Source: Burkholderia territorii
GTDB taxonomy: Bacteria > Pseudomonadota > Gammaproteobacteria > Burkholderiales > Burkholderiaceae
Assembly: GCF_902833055.1 (NCBI RefSeq)
Contig: NZ_CADFEJ010000020.1
Coordinates: 33,344-97,343, forward strand
DNA: 64,000 nucleotides
Reading direction: 5' to 3'
Positions within the stretch are counted from its first letter, which is position 1. Each line of letters opens with the position of its first letter. The translations under genes were made by a program, and so were the position numbers. Under the pieces are notes generated by a model that was not told where the DNA came from, made no database searches, and saw only the letters and a list, made by a program, of their open reading frames with translations. Shown here piece after piece: positions 1 through 9,721 of the stretch.

Positions 1-2
1 CC

Positions 3-1310
<1,308 letters not shown>

Positions 1311-1325
1311 CGAAGGATCACTAAC

Positions 1326-2570
1326 ATGAGCCGCTACTCGATATTCAGCCTGTTCCGCAACGGCCTCTCGTATCACGAGAACTGGGAAAAGCAGTGGAGG
1401 AGCCCGGAACCGAAGAAGGAATACGACGTCGTGATCGTCGGCGGCGGCGGCCACGGCCTCGCGACCGCCTACTACCTCGCGAAGGAGCACGGGATCACGA
1501 ACGTCGCGATCCTCGAGAAGGGCTGGATCGGCGGCGGCAACACCGCGCGCAACACGACGATCGTGCGCTCGAACTACCTGTGGGACGAATCGGCCGCGCT
1601 GTACGAGAAGGCGATGAAGCTGTGGGAAGGGCTGTCGCAGGATCTCAACTACAACGTGATGTTCAGCCAGCGCGGCGTGATGAACCTCGCGCACACGCTG
1701 CAGGACGTGCGTGACACCGAGCGTCGCGTGAACGCGAACCGCCTGAACGGCGTCGATGCGGAATTCCTGACGCCCGCCCAAATCAAGGAAATCGAGCCGA
1801 CGATCAACCTGAACAGCCGCTACCCGGTGCTCGGCGCATCGATCCAGCGCCGCGCGGGTGTCGCGCGTCACGACGCGGTGGCCTGGGGCTTCGCGCGCGG
1901 CGCCGACCGCGCGGGCGTCGACATCATCCAGAACTGCCAGGTCACGGGCATTCGCCGCGACGGCGGCGCGGTGGTCGGCGTCGATACGGTGAAGGGCTTC
2001 ATCAAGGCGAAGAAGGTCGCGGTGGTGGCCGCCGGCAACACGACGACGCTCGCCGACATGGCCGGCATCCGTCTGCCGATCGAGAGCCACCCGCTGCAGG
2101 CGCTCGTGTCGGAACCGATCAAGCCGGTCGTGAACTCGGTGATCATGTCCAACGCGGTGCACGCGTACATCAGCCAGTCCGACAAGGGCGACCTCGTGAT
2201 CGGCGCGGGTATCGACCAATACACCGGCTTCGGCCAGCGCGGCAGCTTCCACATCATCGAAAGCACGCTGCAGGCGATCATCGAGATGTTCCCGGTGTTC
2301 TCGCGCGTGCGGATGAACCGCCAGTGGGGCGGCATCGTCGACGTGTCGCCGGACGCATGCCCGATCATCACGAAGACCGACGTGAAGGGCCTCTACTTCA
2401 ACTGCGGCTGGGGTACCGGCGGCTTCAAGGCGACGCCGGGCTCCGGCTGGGTGTTCGCACACACGATCGCCCGCGACGAACCGCATCCGCTGAACGCGCC
2501 GTTCGCGCTGGACCGCTTCTACACGGGCCACCTGATCGACGAGCACGGCGCTGCCGCCGTTGCGCACTGA
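1326..2570 (+). CDS. soxB: Sarcosine oxidase subunit beta
   Basis: Flavoprotein subunit of heterotetrameric sarcosine oxidase, which oxidises sarcosine to glycine with formaldehyde (or 5,10-methylene-THF) and H2O2. The 414 residues begin with the RNGLSYHENW segment typical of the heterotetrameric type. A dinucleotide-binding motif (VIVGGGGHGLATA, about 37-49) follows, then ARHDAVAW, where His182 corresponds to the histidine that carries covalent FMN in the family. The C-terminal FAD-domain motif GWGTGGFKATPGSG is intact. The start is the ATG preceded by a GAAGGATC ribosome-binding region just after sdaA. It is followed at 29 bp by soxD, giving the canonical soxBDAG order. Confidence 0.97.
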   Translation: MSRYSIFSLFRNGLSYHENWEKQWRSPEPKKEYDVVIVGGGGHGLATAYYLAKEHGITNVAILEKGWIGGGNTARNTTIVRSNYLWDESAALYEKAMKLWEGLSQDLNYNVMFSQRGVMNLAHTLQDVRDTERRVNANRLNGVDAEFLTPAQIKEIEPTINLNSRYPVLGASIQRRAGVARHDAVAWGFARGADRAGVDIIQNCQVTGIRRDGGAVVGVDTVKGFIKAKKVAVVAAGNTTTLADMAGIRLPIESHPLQALVSEPIKPVVNSVIMSNAVHAYISQSDKGDLVIGAGIDQYTGFGQRGSFHIIESTLQAIIEMFPVFSRVRMNRQWGGIVDVSPDACPIITKTDVKGLYFNCGWGTGGFKATPGSGWVFAHTIARDEPHPLNAPFALDRFYTGHLIDEHGAAAVAH

Positions 2571-2598
2571 TCCCCGCACTGAACCAGGAGAAAGAAAC

Positions 2599-2913
2599 AT
2601 GTTGCTGATCGAATGTCCGTGGTGCGGGCCGCGCGCCGAATCCGAGTTCACGTGCGGCGGTGAAGCCGACATCGTGCGCCCGGTTGCGAACGAGAACATG
2701 ACCGACCGCGAATGGGGCGAATACGTGTTCATGCGCGAGAACAAGCGCGGTATCCACCGCGAGCAGTGGCTGCATACGCAGGGCTGCCGCCGCTGGTTCA
2801 AGGTCACGCGCGACACGGTGACCTACGATATCAAGGGCTACGAAAAGTTCGGCGGGGCTGCCACCAGTGGCGCGGCTGCCGGCAACGCACACGAAGAGGG
2901 CACGAGCAAATGA
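2599..2913 (+). CDS. soxD: Sarcosine oxidase subunit delta
   Basis: Small zinc-binding subunit of heterotetrameric sarcosine oxidase, 104 residues. All four expected zinc ligands are visible: Cys6 and Cys9 in ECPWCG, and His59 and Cys63 in HTQGC. The ATG at 2599 follows a good ribosome-binding site (AGGAGAAAG). An upstream in-frame ATG at 2560 lies inside soxB and would precede that site, so it is unlikely to be used. The stop codon overlaps the soxA start (ATGA), which indicates translational coupling. Confidence 0.96.
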   Translation: MLLIECPWCGPRAESEFTCGGEADIVRPVANENMTDREWGEYVFMRENKRGIHREQWLHTQGCRRWFKVTRDTVTYDIKGYEKFGGAATSGAAAGNAHEEGTSK

Positions 2914-5900
2914 GCCAGAAAGACCGCCTCGGCACCGGTGGCCGCATCAATCGCGCGATTCCGCTGACGTTCACGTTCAACGGCCGCACGTATCAGGGCT
3001 TCCAGGGCGACACGCTCGCGTCCGCGCTGCTCGCGAACGGCGTGCACTTCGTCGCGCGCAGCTTCAAGTACCACCGTCCGCGCGGGATCGTGACGGCGGA
3101 CGTCGCGGAACCGAATGCCGTCGTGCAGCTCGAGACCGGCCCGTACACGGTGCCGAACGCGCGCGCGACCGAGATCGAGCTGTACCAGGGCCTGGTCGCG
3201 ACGAGCGTGAACGCCGAGCCGTCGCTCGAGAACGACAAGTACGCGATCAACCAGAAGTTCTCGCGCTTCATGCCGGCCGGGTTCTACTACAAGACCTTCA
3301 TGTGGCCGCGCAACATGTGGCCGAAGTACGAAGAGAAGATCCGCGAGGCCGCCGGCCTCGGCAAGGCGCCCGAAGTGCTCGACGCCGATCGCTACGACAA
3401 ATGCTACGCGCACTGCGACGTGCTCGTGGTCGGCGGTGGCCCGTCGGGCCTCGCCGCCGCGCATGCGGCCGCGACGGCCGGCGCACGCGTGATCCTCGTC
3501 GACGATCAGCGCGAACTCGGCGGCAGCCTGCTGTCGTGCCGCGCGGAGATCGACGCGAAGCCGGCGCTGCAGTGGGTCGAGAAGATCGAGGCCGAATTGC
3601 GCAAGCTGCCCGACGTGACGATCCTGTCGCGCAGCACCGCGTTCGGTTATCAGGACCACAACCTCGTGACGGTCACGCAGCGTCTGACCGATCACCAGCC
3701 GGTGTCGATGCGCAAGGGCACGCGCGAACTGCTGTGGAAGATTCGCGCAAAGCGCGTGATCCTCGCGACCGGCGCGCACGAGCGTCCGATCGTGTTCGGC
3801 AACAACGACCTGCCGGGCGTGATGCTGGCCGGCGCGGTGTCCACCTACATTCATCGCTACGGCGTGCTGCCGGGCCGCAACGCAGTCGTGTTCACGAACA
3901 ACGACCGTGCGTACCAGACCGCGCTCGACCTGAAGGCGTGCGGCGCGAAGGTGACGGTCGTCGATTCGCGTGCGTCGTCGAACGGCGCATTGCCCGCCGC
4001 CGCGAAGCGGCAGGGCGTGACGGTGATGAGCGGCGCCGTCGTGACGGCTGCTTCGGGCAAGTGGCGCGTATCGTCGGTCGACGTCGCGTCCTACTCGAAC
4101 GGCCAGACCGGCGGCAAGCTGCAGTCGCTGCCGTGCGATCTCGTCGCGATGTCGGGCGGTTTCAGCCCGGTGCTGCACCTGTTCGCGCAGTCGGGCGGCA
4201 AGGCGTGCTGGAACGACGAGAAGGCCTGCTTCCTGCCGGGCAAGCCCGTGCAGGCCGAGGCGAGCGTCGGGGCGGCCGCCGGCGAGTTCGGTCTCGCCCG
4301 CGCGCTGCGGCTCGCGCTCGACGCAGGCGCCGAAGCGGCGAAGGCTGCGGGCTTCACCGCCGCGCAACGCCCCGTCGCGCCGCAGGTCGCGGAAACCGTC
4401 GAAGGCGCGCTGCAGCCGTTGTGGCTCGTCGGCAGCCGCGAGGCCGCCGCACGCGGGCCGAAGCAGTTCGTCGACTTCCAGAACGATGTGGCGGCAGCCG
4501 ACATCCTGCTGGCCGCGCGCGAAGGCTTCGAGTCGGTCGAGCACGTGAAGCGCTACACCGCGATGGGCTTCGGCACCGATCAGGGCAAGCTCGGCAACAT
4601 CAACGGGATGGCGATCCTCGCGCAGGCGCTCGGCAAGACGATTCCGGAAACGGGCACGACGACGTTCCGCCCGAACTACACGCCCGTGTCGTTCGGTACG
4701 TTCGCGGGCCGCGAGACGGGCGACTTCCTCGACCCGATCCGCAAGACTTGCGTGCACGAATGGCACGTCGAGCACGGTGCGATGTTCGAGGACGTCGGCA
4801 ACTGGAAGCGGCCGTGGTATTTCCCGAAGAACGGCGAAGATCTGCATGCGGCCGTGAAGCGCGAATGCCTCGCGGTGCGCAACAGCGTCGGCATTCTCGA
4901 CGCGTCGACGCTCGGCAAGATCGACATCCAGGGTCCCGATGCGGTGAAGCTGCTGAACTGGATGTACACGAACCCGTGGAACAAGCTCGAGGTCGGCAAG
5001 TGCCGCTACGGGCTGATGCTCGACGAAAACGGCATGGTGTTCGACGACGGCGTGACGGTGCGCCTCGCCGACCAGCATTTCATGATGACGACGACCACCG
5101 GCGGCGCGGCGCGCGTGCTCACGTGGCTCGAGCGCTGGCTGCAGACCGAATGGCCCGACATGAAGGTGCGGCTCGCATCCGTCACCGATCACTGGGCGAC
5201 GTTCGCGGTGGTCGGCCCGAAGAGCCGCAAGGTCGTGCAGAAGGTATGCCAGGACATCGACTTCGGCAACGAGGCGTTCCCGTTCATGAGCTACCGCAAC
5301 GGCACCGTCGCGGGCGTGAAGGCGCGTGTGATGCGGATCAGCTTCTCCGGCGAACTCGCCTATGAAGTGAACGTGCCGGCCAATGCGGGCCGCGCGGTGT
5401 GGGAAGCGTTGATGGCGGCCGGCGCCGAATTCGACATCACGCCGTACGGCACGGAAACGATGCACGTGCTGCGCGCGGAGAAGGGCTACATCATCGTCGG
5501 CCAGGATACCGACGGCTCGATCACGCCGTATGACCTCGGGATGGGCGGGCTAGTCGCGAAGTCGAAGGACTTCCTCGGCAAGCGTTCGCTGTCGCGCTCG
5601 GATACCGCGAAGGAAGGCCGCAAGCAGTTCGTCGGCCTGCTGACCGAGGACGAACAGTTCGTACTGCCGGAAGGCGCGCAGATCATCGCGAAGGACACGC
5701 AGGTGTCGGCGGTCGATCCGACGCCGATGATCGGCCACGTGACGTCGAGTTATTACAGCCCGATCCTGAAGCGCTCGATTGCGCTGGCGGTGGTGAAGGG
5801 CGGCCTGAACAAGATGGGCGAGAGCGTCGTGATTCCGCTGGCCAACGGCAAGCGCGTCACCGCGAAGATCTCGAGCCCGGTTTTCTACGATACCGAAGGG

Positions 5901-5921
5901 GTGCGCCAGCATGTGGAATGA
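2910..5921 (+). CDS. soxA: Sarcosine oxidase subunit alpha
   Basis: Large subunit (1003 residues) of heterotetrameric sarcosine oxidase. The N-terminus has the ferredoxin-like fold used for NAD/flavin contacts (RTYQGFQGDTLASALLANG, about 20-40). A pyridine-nucleotide-binding motif VVGGGPSGLAAA lies near residue 172. The C-terminal 400 residues form a GcvT-like folate-binding domain that captures formaldehyde as 5,10-methylene-THF (ASTLGKIDIQG, GELAYEVNVP, HVLRAEKGYIIVGQDTDG). The start overlaps the soxD stop by 4 nt, and the soxG start lies 11 nt inside its 3' end. Much longer in-frame extensions upstream are read-through into soxD. Confidence 0.97.
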   Translation: MSQKDRLGTGGRINRAIPLTFTFNGRTYQGFQGDTLASALLANGVHFVARSFKYHRPRGIVTADVAEPNAVVQLETGPYTVPNARATEIELYQGLVATSVNAEPSLENDKYAINQKFSRFMPAGFYYKTFMWPRNMWPKYEEKIREAAGLGKAPEVLDADRYDKCYAHCDVLVVGGGPSGLAAAHAAATAGARVILVDDQRELGGSLLSCRAEIDAKPALQWVEKIEAELRKLPDVTILSRSTAFGYQDHNLVTVTQRLTDHQPVSMRKGTRELLWKIRAKRVILATGAHERPIVFGNNDLPGVMLAGAVSTYIHRYGVLPGRNAVVFTNNDRAYQTALDLKACGAKVTVVDSRASSNGALPAAAKRQGVTVMSGAVVTAASGKWRVSSVDVASYSNGQTGGKLQSLPCDLVAMSGGFSPVLHLFAQSGGKACWNDEKACFLPGKPVQAEASVGAAAGEFGLARALRLALDAGAEAAKAAGFTAAQRPVAPQVAETVEGALQPLWLVGSREAAARGPKQFVDFQNDVAAADILLAAREGFESVEHVKRYTAMGFGTDQGKLGNINGMAILAQALGKTIPETGTTTFRPNYTPVSFGTFAGRETGDFLDPIRKTCVHEWHVEHGAMFEDVGNWKRPWYFPKNGEDLHAAVKRECLAVRNSVGILDASTLGKIDIQGPDAVKLLNWMYTNPWNKLEVGKCRYGLMLDENGMVFDDGVTVRLADQHFMMTTTTGGAARVLTWLERWLQTEWPDMKVRLASVTDHWATFAVVGPKSRKVVQKVCQDIDFGNEAFPFMSYRNGTVAGVKARVMRISFSGELAYEVNVPANAGRAVWEALMAAGAEFDITPYGTETMHVLRAEKGYIIVGQDTDGSITPYDLGMGGLVAKSKDFLGKRSLSRSDTAKEGRKQFVGLLTEDEQFVLPEGAQIIAKDTQVSAVDPTPMIGHVTSSYYSPILKRSIALAVVKGGLNKMGESVVIPLANGKRVTAKISSPVFYDTEGVRQHVE

Positions 5922-6540
5922 AACGAGAAACCAGTCGCAAGTGGCCGGCGCGGGCGTGACGCTTGAATCGCCGTTCGTCGGCGCGGCCGATGTGCTGAAG
6001 CCGCATCAGGCGCGCGCGTCGAAGAAGTTCATGCTGCGCGAACGGGCGTTCCTCGATCTCGTGAACGTGCGCGGCGAGCTGAGCGACCCGGCATTCGTCA
6101 GCGCGTTCGAGCGCGTGGTCGGCTGCCGGCCGCCGTCGGAACCGAACACGGTCGCGCGCGGTGCCGAGTACGACGTGCTGTGGCTCGGTCCCGACGAGTG
6201 GCTCGTGCGCTCGAACGGGCCCGTGCAGGCGGGCGTGCTCGAGGCGCAACTCGCGGAGGCCGTGCAGGGTTCGTACGCGGCGGCCGTCGACGTCGGCAGC
6301 GGCTACACGGTCGTCGAGGTCAGCGGCGAACGGGTGCGCGACGTGATCGCGCGCGGCTGCCCGCTCGATCTGCATCCGCGCGTGCTCAAGCCGGGCCAGT
6401 GCGCACAGTCGCACTACTTCAAGTCGCCGATCACGCTGCTCCCGACCGGCGACGACACGTTCGAGATCGTCGTGCGTCGCAGTTTCGCAGACTATTTCGT
6501 GCGCATCATGCTCGACGCCGCGGCGCCGCTCGCATCATGA
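5911..6540 (+). CDS. soxG: Sarcosine oxidase subunit gamma
   Basis: Fourth subunit of heterotetrameric sarcosine oxidase, 209 residues. Motifs of the gamma family are present: LNVRG-like (DLVNVRGELSD), LWLGPDEWLV near residue 90, VDVGSGYTVVEVSG, CPLDLHP, and a C-terminal RRSFADYF. The family is related to the GcvT fold. The ATG lies within the last codons of soxA (11-nt overlap), and the stop overlaps the next start by 4 nt, so soxDAG and the FolB-like gene form one translationally coupled unit. Confidence 0.95.
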   Translation: MWNETRNQSQVAGAGVTLESPFVGAADVLKPHQARASKKFMLRERAFLDLVNVRGELSDPAFVSAFERVVGCRPPSEPNTVARGAEYDVLWLGPDEWLVRSNGPVQAGVLEAQLAEAVQGSYAAAVDVGSGYTVVEVSGERVRDVIARGCPLDLHPRVLKPGQCAQSHYFKSPITLLPTGDDTFEIVVRRSFADYFVRIMLDAAAPLAS

Positions 6541-6977
6541 AGCCGTTCGACGAACCGTTCGTGGCGATCGACGCGCCGCGCCTGCGCGGGCGCGGCTGGA
6601 GCGTGTTCGTCGACGAACTGAAGGTGCCCGCGCGGATCGGCATCCACGCGCACGAGCACGAGGCGCCGCAGCCGATCGTGATCGACGCGCGGCTCGGGTA
6701 TCGCTGCGAGCCGAGCGAGCAGGGCGAGTGGATCGACTACGACGGCTACTGCGCGCGTGTCGCGTCGTTCCTGTCGCACAAGCCGCATACGCGGCTGCTC
6801 GAAACGCTCGTCGCCGATCTCGCGGTGATGTCGTTCCGCGAATGGCCCGCGCTGGAGTCGCTGACGCTGTCGATGTACAAGCCGAAGATTCGGCCGGGGA
6901 CGAAGCGCGTCGGCGTGTCGCTCGACTGGACGCGCGGGGATTACCTGCGGTGGACGGGGGCGGCGGGCCAGCTGTGA
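6537..6977 (+). CDS. Dihydroneopterin aldolase (FolB)-like protein
   Basis: A 146-residue FolB/FolX-fold protein. The hallmark segment VFVDELKVPARIGIHAHEHE (about 22-41) carries a glutamate where FolB has its active-site Glu. A YKPK segment near the C-terminus supplies the lysine seen as SKP in FolB, and the chain ends with a VGVSLDW strand. The length is slightly above the 120-130 usual for FolB because of a 20-residue N-terminal extension. The ATG overlaps the soxG stop (ATGA). Its position in the sarcosine oxidase operon suggests a folate-related role, such as supplying THF to SoxA, but it could be a paralogue with another pterin substrate. The family is clear; the exact reaction is inferred. 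Confidence 0.8.
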   Translation: MKPFDEPFVAIDAPRLRGRGWSVFVDELKVPARIGIHAHEHEAPQPIVIDARLGYRCEPSEQGEWIDYDGYCARVASFLSHKPHTRLLETLVADLAVMSFREWPALESLTLSMYKPKIRPGTKRVGVSLDWTRGDYLRWTGAAGQL

Positions 6978-7034
6978 CGGGTTGAGCGACCCGTGTCGTT
7001 CCGGAGCGGCGTGTCACATGACGCGCCGTTTCTC
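6977..7034 (+). terminator. Tandem hairpins ending the sox operon (convergent with lytic transglycosylase)
   Basis: Two stem-loops lie in the gap between convergent genes. The first has a 6-bp stem (ACGGGT/ACCCGT, 6977-6994) and starts at the FolB-like stop codon. The second (7007-7028, CGGCGTGTCA/TGACGCGCCG with one G-U pair) is followed by TTTCTC. The T-tract is short, so this is a plausible but not canonical intrinsic terminator. Confidence 0.5.
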
Positions 7035-7044
7035 TATATGGCGC

Positions 7045-7731
7045 TTACCTGGCGTTGCGGCTCGCGGCGGGCGCGGCGGCCGACAGATCGCTGACGGGGA
7101 TCATGCGCGCGTTCGTATCGTTCGCGGCGTTCGCGCCTTTCACGCCCTTCGCGTCGTCCTCGGGTTCGAGCACGAAGCGGAACGTGTCGACGCGCTGCAT
7201 CACCTTCGCCGCATACGCGTTCGATCCGCCATAGCTTTTCAGCCCGGCCTGCACGTTGCCGCCGGCTGCGCGCACATAGCCGGACAGGATCCTGGAGCCG
7301 GCTTCGACGTTCGCATTCGGCTCGGTCAGGTCCTTCACGTTGCGCAGCATGCCACGGTGTGCGGAGGGCACGACCTGCATCAGCCCGGTCGCGCCATGCT
7401 GGCCGCGCGCTTTTTCCTGGAAGCGCGATTCGATCGAAATGATGGCGTAAACGAGTGCCGGAGGCAGCGAATATTTCGTCGCAGTCATGTTCACGATGTC
7501 GGCGAGCTTCGCGGCGCGCTCCTTCGCGACACCGAATTTCTTCGTCAGGTAGGACGTGATGCGGCGGTTTGCTTCGTTTGGCTGATCGTTCGCGAACGGC
7601 CCGGACGCCTCGGCCGGCGCGGAGGCGGCCGCTTCGGGCGCGGAGGCAGGCAATGCGGGCGCCTGTTGCGCCGAAGCCTGGTGCGCGATGCCGAGCGAAA
7701 GCACGATCAGCCAGAGAAACCGTGGTCGCAT
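7045..7731 (-). CDS. Soluble lytic transglycosylase, SLT domain
   Basis: A 228-residue exported murein lytic transglycosylase. It has a signal peptide (FLWLIVLSLGIAHQASA), a short Ala/Pro linker, then an SLT fold from about residue 95. The catalytic Glu is in ISIESRF, followed by GATGLMQVVPSAHRG, the Gly-Leu-Met-Gln motif of family 1 enzymes, and later AYNGG-like SYGGSNAYAAKVM. It cleaves peptidoglycan glycan strands in the periplasm. It is a single gene facing the sox operon. No secretion-system partners are nearby, so a general cell-wall role is the simplest reading. Confidence 0.88.
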   Translation of the reverse strand: MRPRFLWLIVLSLGIAHQASAQQAPALPASAPEAAASAPAEASGPFANDQPNEANRRITSYLTKKFGVAKERAAKLADIVNMTATKYSLPPALVYAIISIESRFQEKARGQHGATGLMQVVPSAHRGMLRNVKDLTEPNANVEAGSRILSGYVRAAGGNVQAGLKSYGGSNAYAAKVMQRVDTFRFVLEPEDDAKGVKGANAANDTNARMIPVSDLSAAAPAASRNAR

Positions 7732-7979
7732 GGTGGAGTGCGGGGAAATGGGAGGCGCATAGTATATCGGCCAATCGCCGCATGTGTGCGAGCGCGGGCT
7801 CGAGTGAAAGCGCGATGTAGGCTTGTGTCGGCGCGGGCGTCACACGGGCGGGGTGGTTGCGCGGACACATATCGGAGTCCCGATCAGCGCGCCCGGATTT
7901 CTCCCCTCGTCCCCTATTTCATACGTGGGCCAGGGCCCGTTATTAGCGGGAACAGGCCCTGGCGAGCCGCCGATGCAGG
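7732..7979. promoter_or_regulatory. Intergenic region: transglycosylase promoter and end of the osmoprotectant operon
   Basis: This 248-bp gap holds the upstream region of the transglycosylase (minus strand) and the 3' end of the yeh-type operon (also minus). The only structure seen is a perfect 9-bp inverted repeat, GCCAGGGCC at 7929-7937 and GGCCCTGGC at 7955-7963, with a 17-nt spacer. It is in the right place to end the ABC operon transcript, but no T-tract follows on the minus strand. Confidence 0.4.
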
Positions 7980-8768
7980 CTATGCCCGCCTCGCGCTCGC
8001 GACCCGTGCAAGTGCACCGATCGCATCGCTGACGAGCACCGCGAGCAGCCCGACGATCACGCCGCCCTGCAACACGAATGCCGTATTCGACGTCTGCAGG
8101 CCGGCGATGATCACGTCGCCCAGCCCGCGCGCGGCGACCGTCGACCCGATCGTCGCGGTGCCGAGATTGATGACGACCGCGAGGCGGATGCCGTTCACGA
8201 TCACCGGAAACGCGAGCGGCAGCTCGACCGACACCAGTTGCTGCCAGCCGCTCATGCCCATTCCGCGCGCGGCTTCGACGACATCGCGCGGCACGTCTTC
8301 GAGCCCCGCGATCGTGCTCTCGAAAATCGGCAGGAGCCCGTATAGAACGAGTGCGATCAGCACGGGTTTCAATCCGAAACCGACGGCCGGAACCGCGAGC
8401 GCGAGCACCGCGACGGGCGGGAAGGTCTGGCCGATGTCGACGACGCTGCGCGCGACCGGCAGGAAGTCCGCGCCGGACGGCCGCGTGACCGCGATGCCGG
8501 CCGCGACCGCGACCACCGTGCCGATCAGGCTCGACAACGCGACGGTGCCGAGATGCGCGAGCGTGAGCTCGAGCAGGCTCGCGCGATCGTAGATGACGGG
8601 CGCGCCATTGTCGGCGAACGGCGCGAACATGCCCTGCAGCCACGCGGGGCGCAGCAGCAGCACGAGCAGAAGTGCGAGCGCGGCCGCACGCGCCGCGAAC
8701 GCGGGAAGGCTGCGGGGAAGGGGCGAACGCGACGGTCGCGTACCGCGCGTTGCATCCGGCGTCGTCAT
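7980..8768 (-). CDS. yehW: Osmoprotectant ABC transporter, permease (YehW-like)
   Basis: Integral membrane permease of 262 residues. It has an N-terminal TM segment (ALALLLVLLL), then a binding-protein-dependent transport domain with the EAA loop EAARGMGMSGWQQL near residue 160 and about five further hydrophobic segments. It is the last gene of a four-gene operon whose order (binding protein, long permease, ATPase, short permease) is that of E. coli yehZYXW. The ATG at 8768 overlaps the ATPase stop by 4 nt. A longer frame beginning at 8885 would lie entirely inside the ATPase gene and is rejected. The likely substrate class is betaine/choline-type osmoprotectants. Confidence 0.88.
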   Translation of the reverse strand: MTTPDATRGTRPSRSPLPRSLPAFAARAAALALLLVLLLRPAWLQGMFAPFADNGAPVIYDRASLLELTLAHLGTVALSSLIGTVVAVAAGIAVTRPSGADFLPVARSVVDIGQTFPPVAVLALAVPAVGFGLKPVLIALVLYGLLPIFESTIAGLEDVPRDVVEAARGMGMSGWQQLVSVELPLAFPVIVNGIRLAVVINLGTATIGSTVAARGLGDVIIAGLQTSNTAFVLQGGVIVGLLAVLVSDAIGALARVASARRA

Positions 8769-9721
8769 GCGGGCTTCCTCGCATGCGCGCGGATCGCGTC
8801 GAGCGTAATGCGTCGTCTGTCGTGTCCTTCGCCGCCGCCGTTGCCACCACCATCGTCGACCGGCAGCGCATCGACACCGCGCCACAGCAGCTCGGACACC
8901 GCATCGCGCAGCGTGCGCGTCGCGGCGATCGGCTCGCCGTCGGCGTGACCGGGCTCGGCCACCGCGTCGATCGGCGTCAGCGCGAGCAGGCGCAGCGGCC
9001 GGTCGACGCCGGCGACGAGCTGCTCGACGACACCCGCGGCCGGCTTGCCGAGAATCTCGGCCGGCGACGCGACCTGTAGCAGCCGCCCGCCGTCCATCAC
9101 CGCGATCGTGTCGCCGAGCTTCAGCGCTTCCTCGATATCGTGCGTGACGATCACGACCGTGATGCCGAGCCGGCGCTGCAGCGCGTAAAGATCGTCCTGC
9201 GCCTTGTTGCGGATGATCGGATCGAGCGCGCCGAACGGCTCGTCCATCAGCAGCATCGCGGGCTCGGCCGCGAGCGCGCGCGCGACGCCGACGCGCTGCT
9301 GCTGGCCGCCCGACAGTTCGTGCGGCAGCTTGTCCGCGAATTCGGCCGGTGCGAGATGAAACAGGTCGAGCAATTCGCGCACGCGCGCGTCGATGCGCTC
9401 GGCCGGCCAGCCGAGCAGACGCGGCACGGTTGCGATGTTGCGCGCGACGCTCCAGTGCGGAAACAGGCCGTGCCCCTGGATCACGTAGCCGATGCGCCGC
9501 CGCAGCTGCTCGGGCGGCACGCTCGCGGTGTCGACGCCGTCGATGCGGATCGTGCCGGCGCTCGGCGCGATCAGCCGGTTGATCATGCGCAGCAGCGTCG
9601 ACTTGCCGCTGCCCGACGCGCCGACGAGCGCGGTGATCGTGCCTTGCTTCATCGTCAGCGATACGTCGTCGACGGCCACGATGTCGCCGAAGCGTTTGCC
9701 GATGCGTTCGATCTCGATCAT
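8765..9721 (-). CDS. yehX: Osmoprotectant ABC transporter, ATPase (YehX-like)
   Basis: Cytoplasmic ATP-binding subunit, 318 residues. Walker A GASGSGKST (about 34-42), Q-loop VIQGHGLFP, signature LSGGQQQR, Walker B LLMDEPFGALD and switch VTHD are all intact. The segment after residue 250 is a degenerate CBS-type C-terminal domain, as in OpuCA/YehX, but with a glycine-rich stretch (DDGGGNGGGEGHD) interrupting it. The start overlaps the upstream permease stop, and the stop overlaps the next permease start; both overlaps are 4 nt. Confidence 0.92.
   Translation of the reverse strand: MIEIERIGKRFGDIVAVDDVSLTMKQGTITALVGASGSGKSTLLRMINRLIAPSAGTIRIDGVDTASVPPEQLRRRIGYVIQGHGLFPHWSVARNIATVPRLLGWPAERIDARVRELLDLFHLAPAEFADKLPHELSGGQQQRVGVARALAAEPAMLLMDEPFGALDPIIRNKAQDDLYALQRRLGITVVIVTHDIEEALKLGDTIAVMDGGRLLQVASPAEILGKPAAGVVEQLVAGVDRPLRLLALTPIDAVAEPGHADGEPIAATRTLRDAVSELLWRGVDALPVDDGGGNGGGEGHDRRRITLDAIRAHARKPA

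Noticed and set aside
2838..5465. Long frames on both strands across soxA
   Set aside because: soxA is unambiguous by homology; the others are shadows without ribosome-binding sites.
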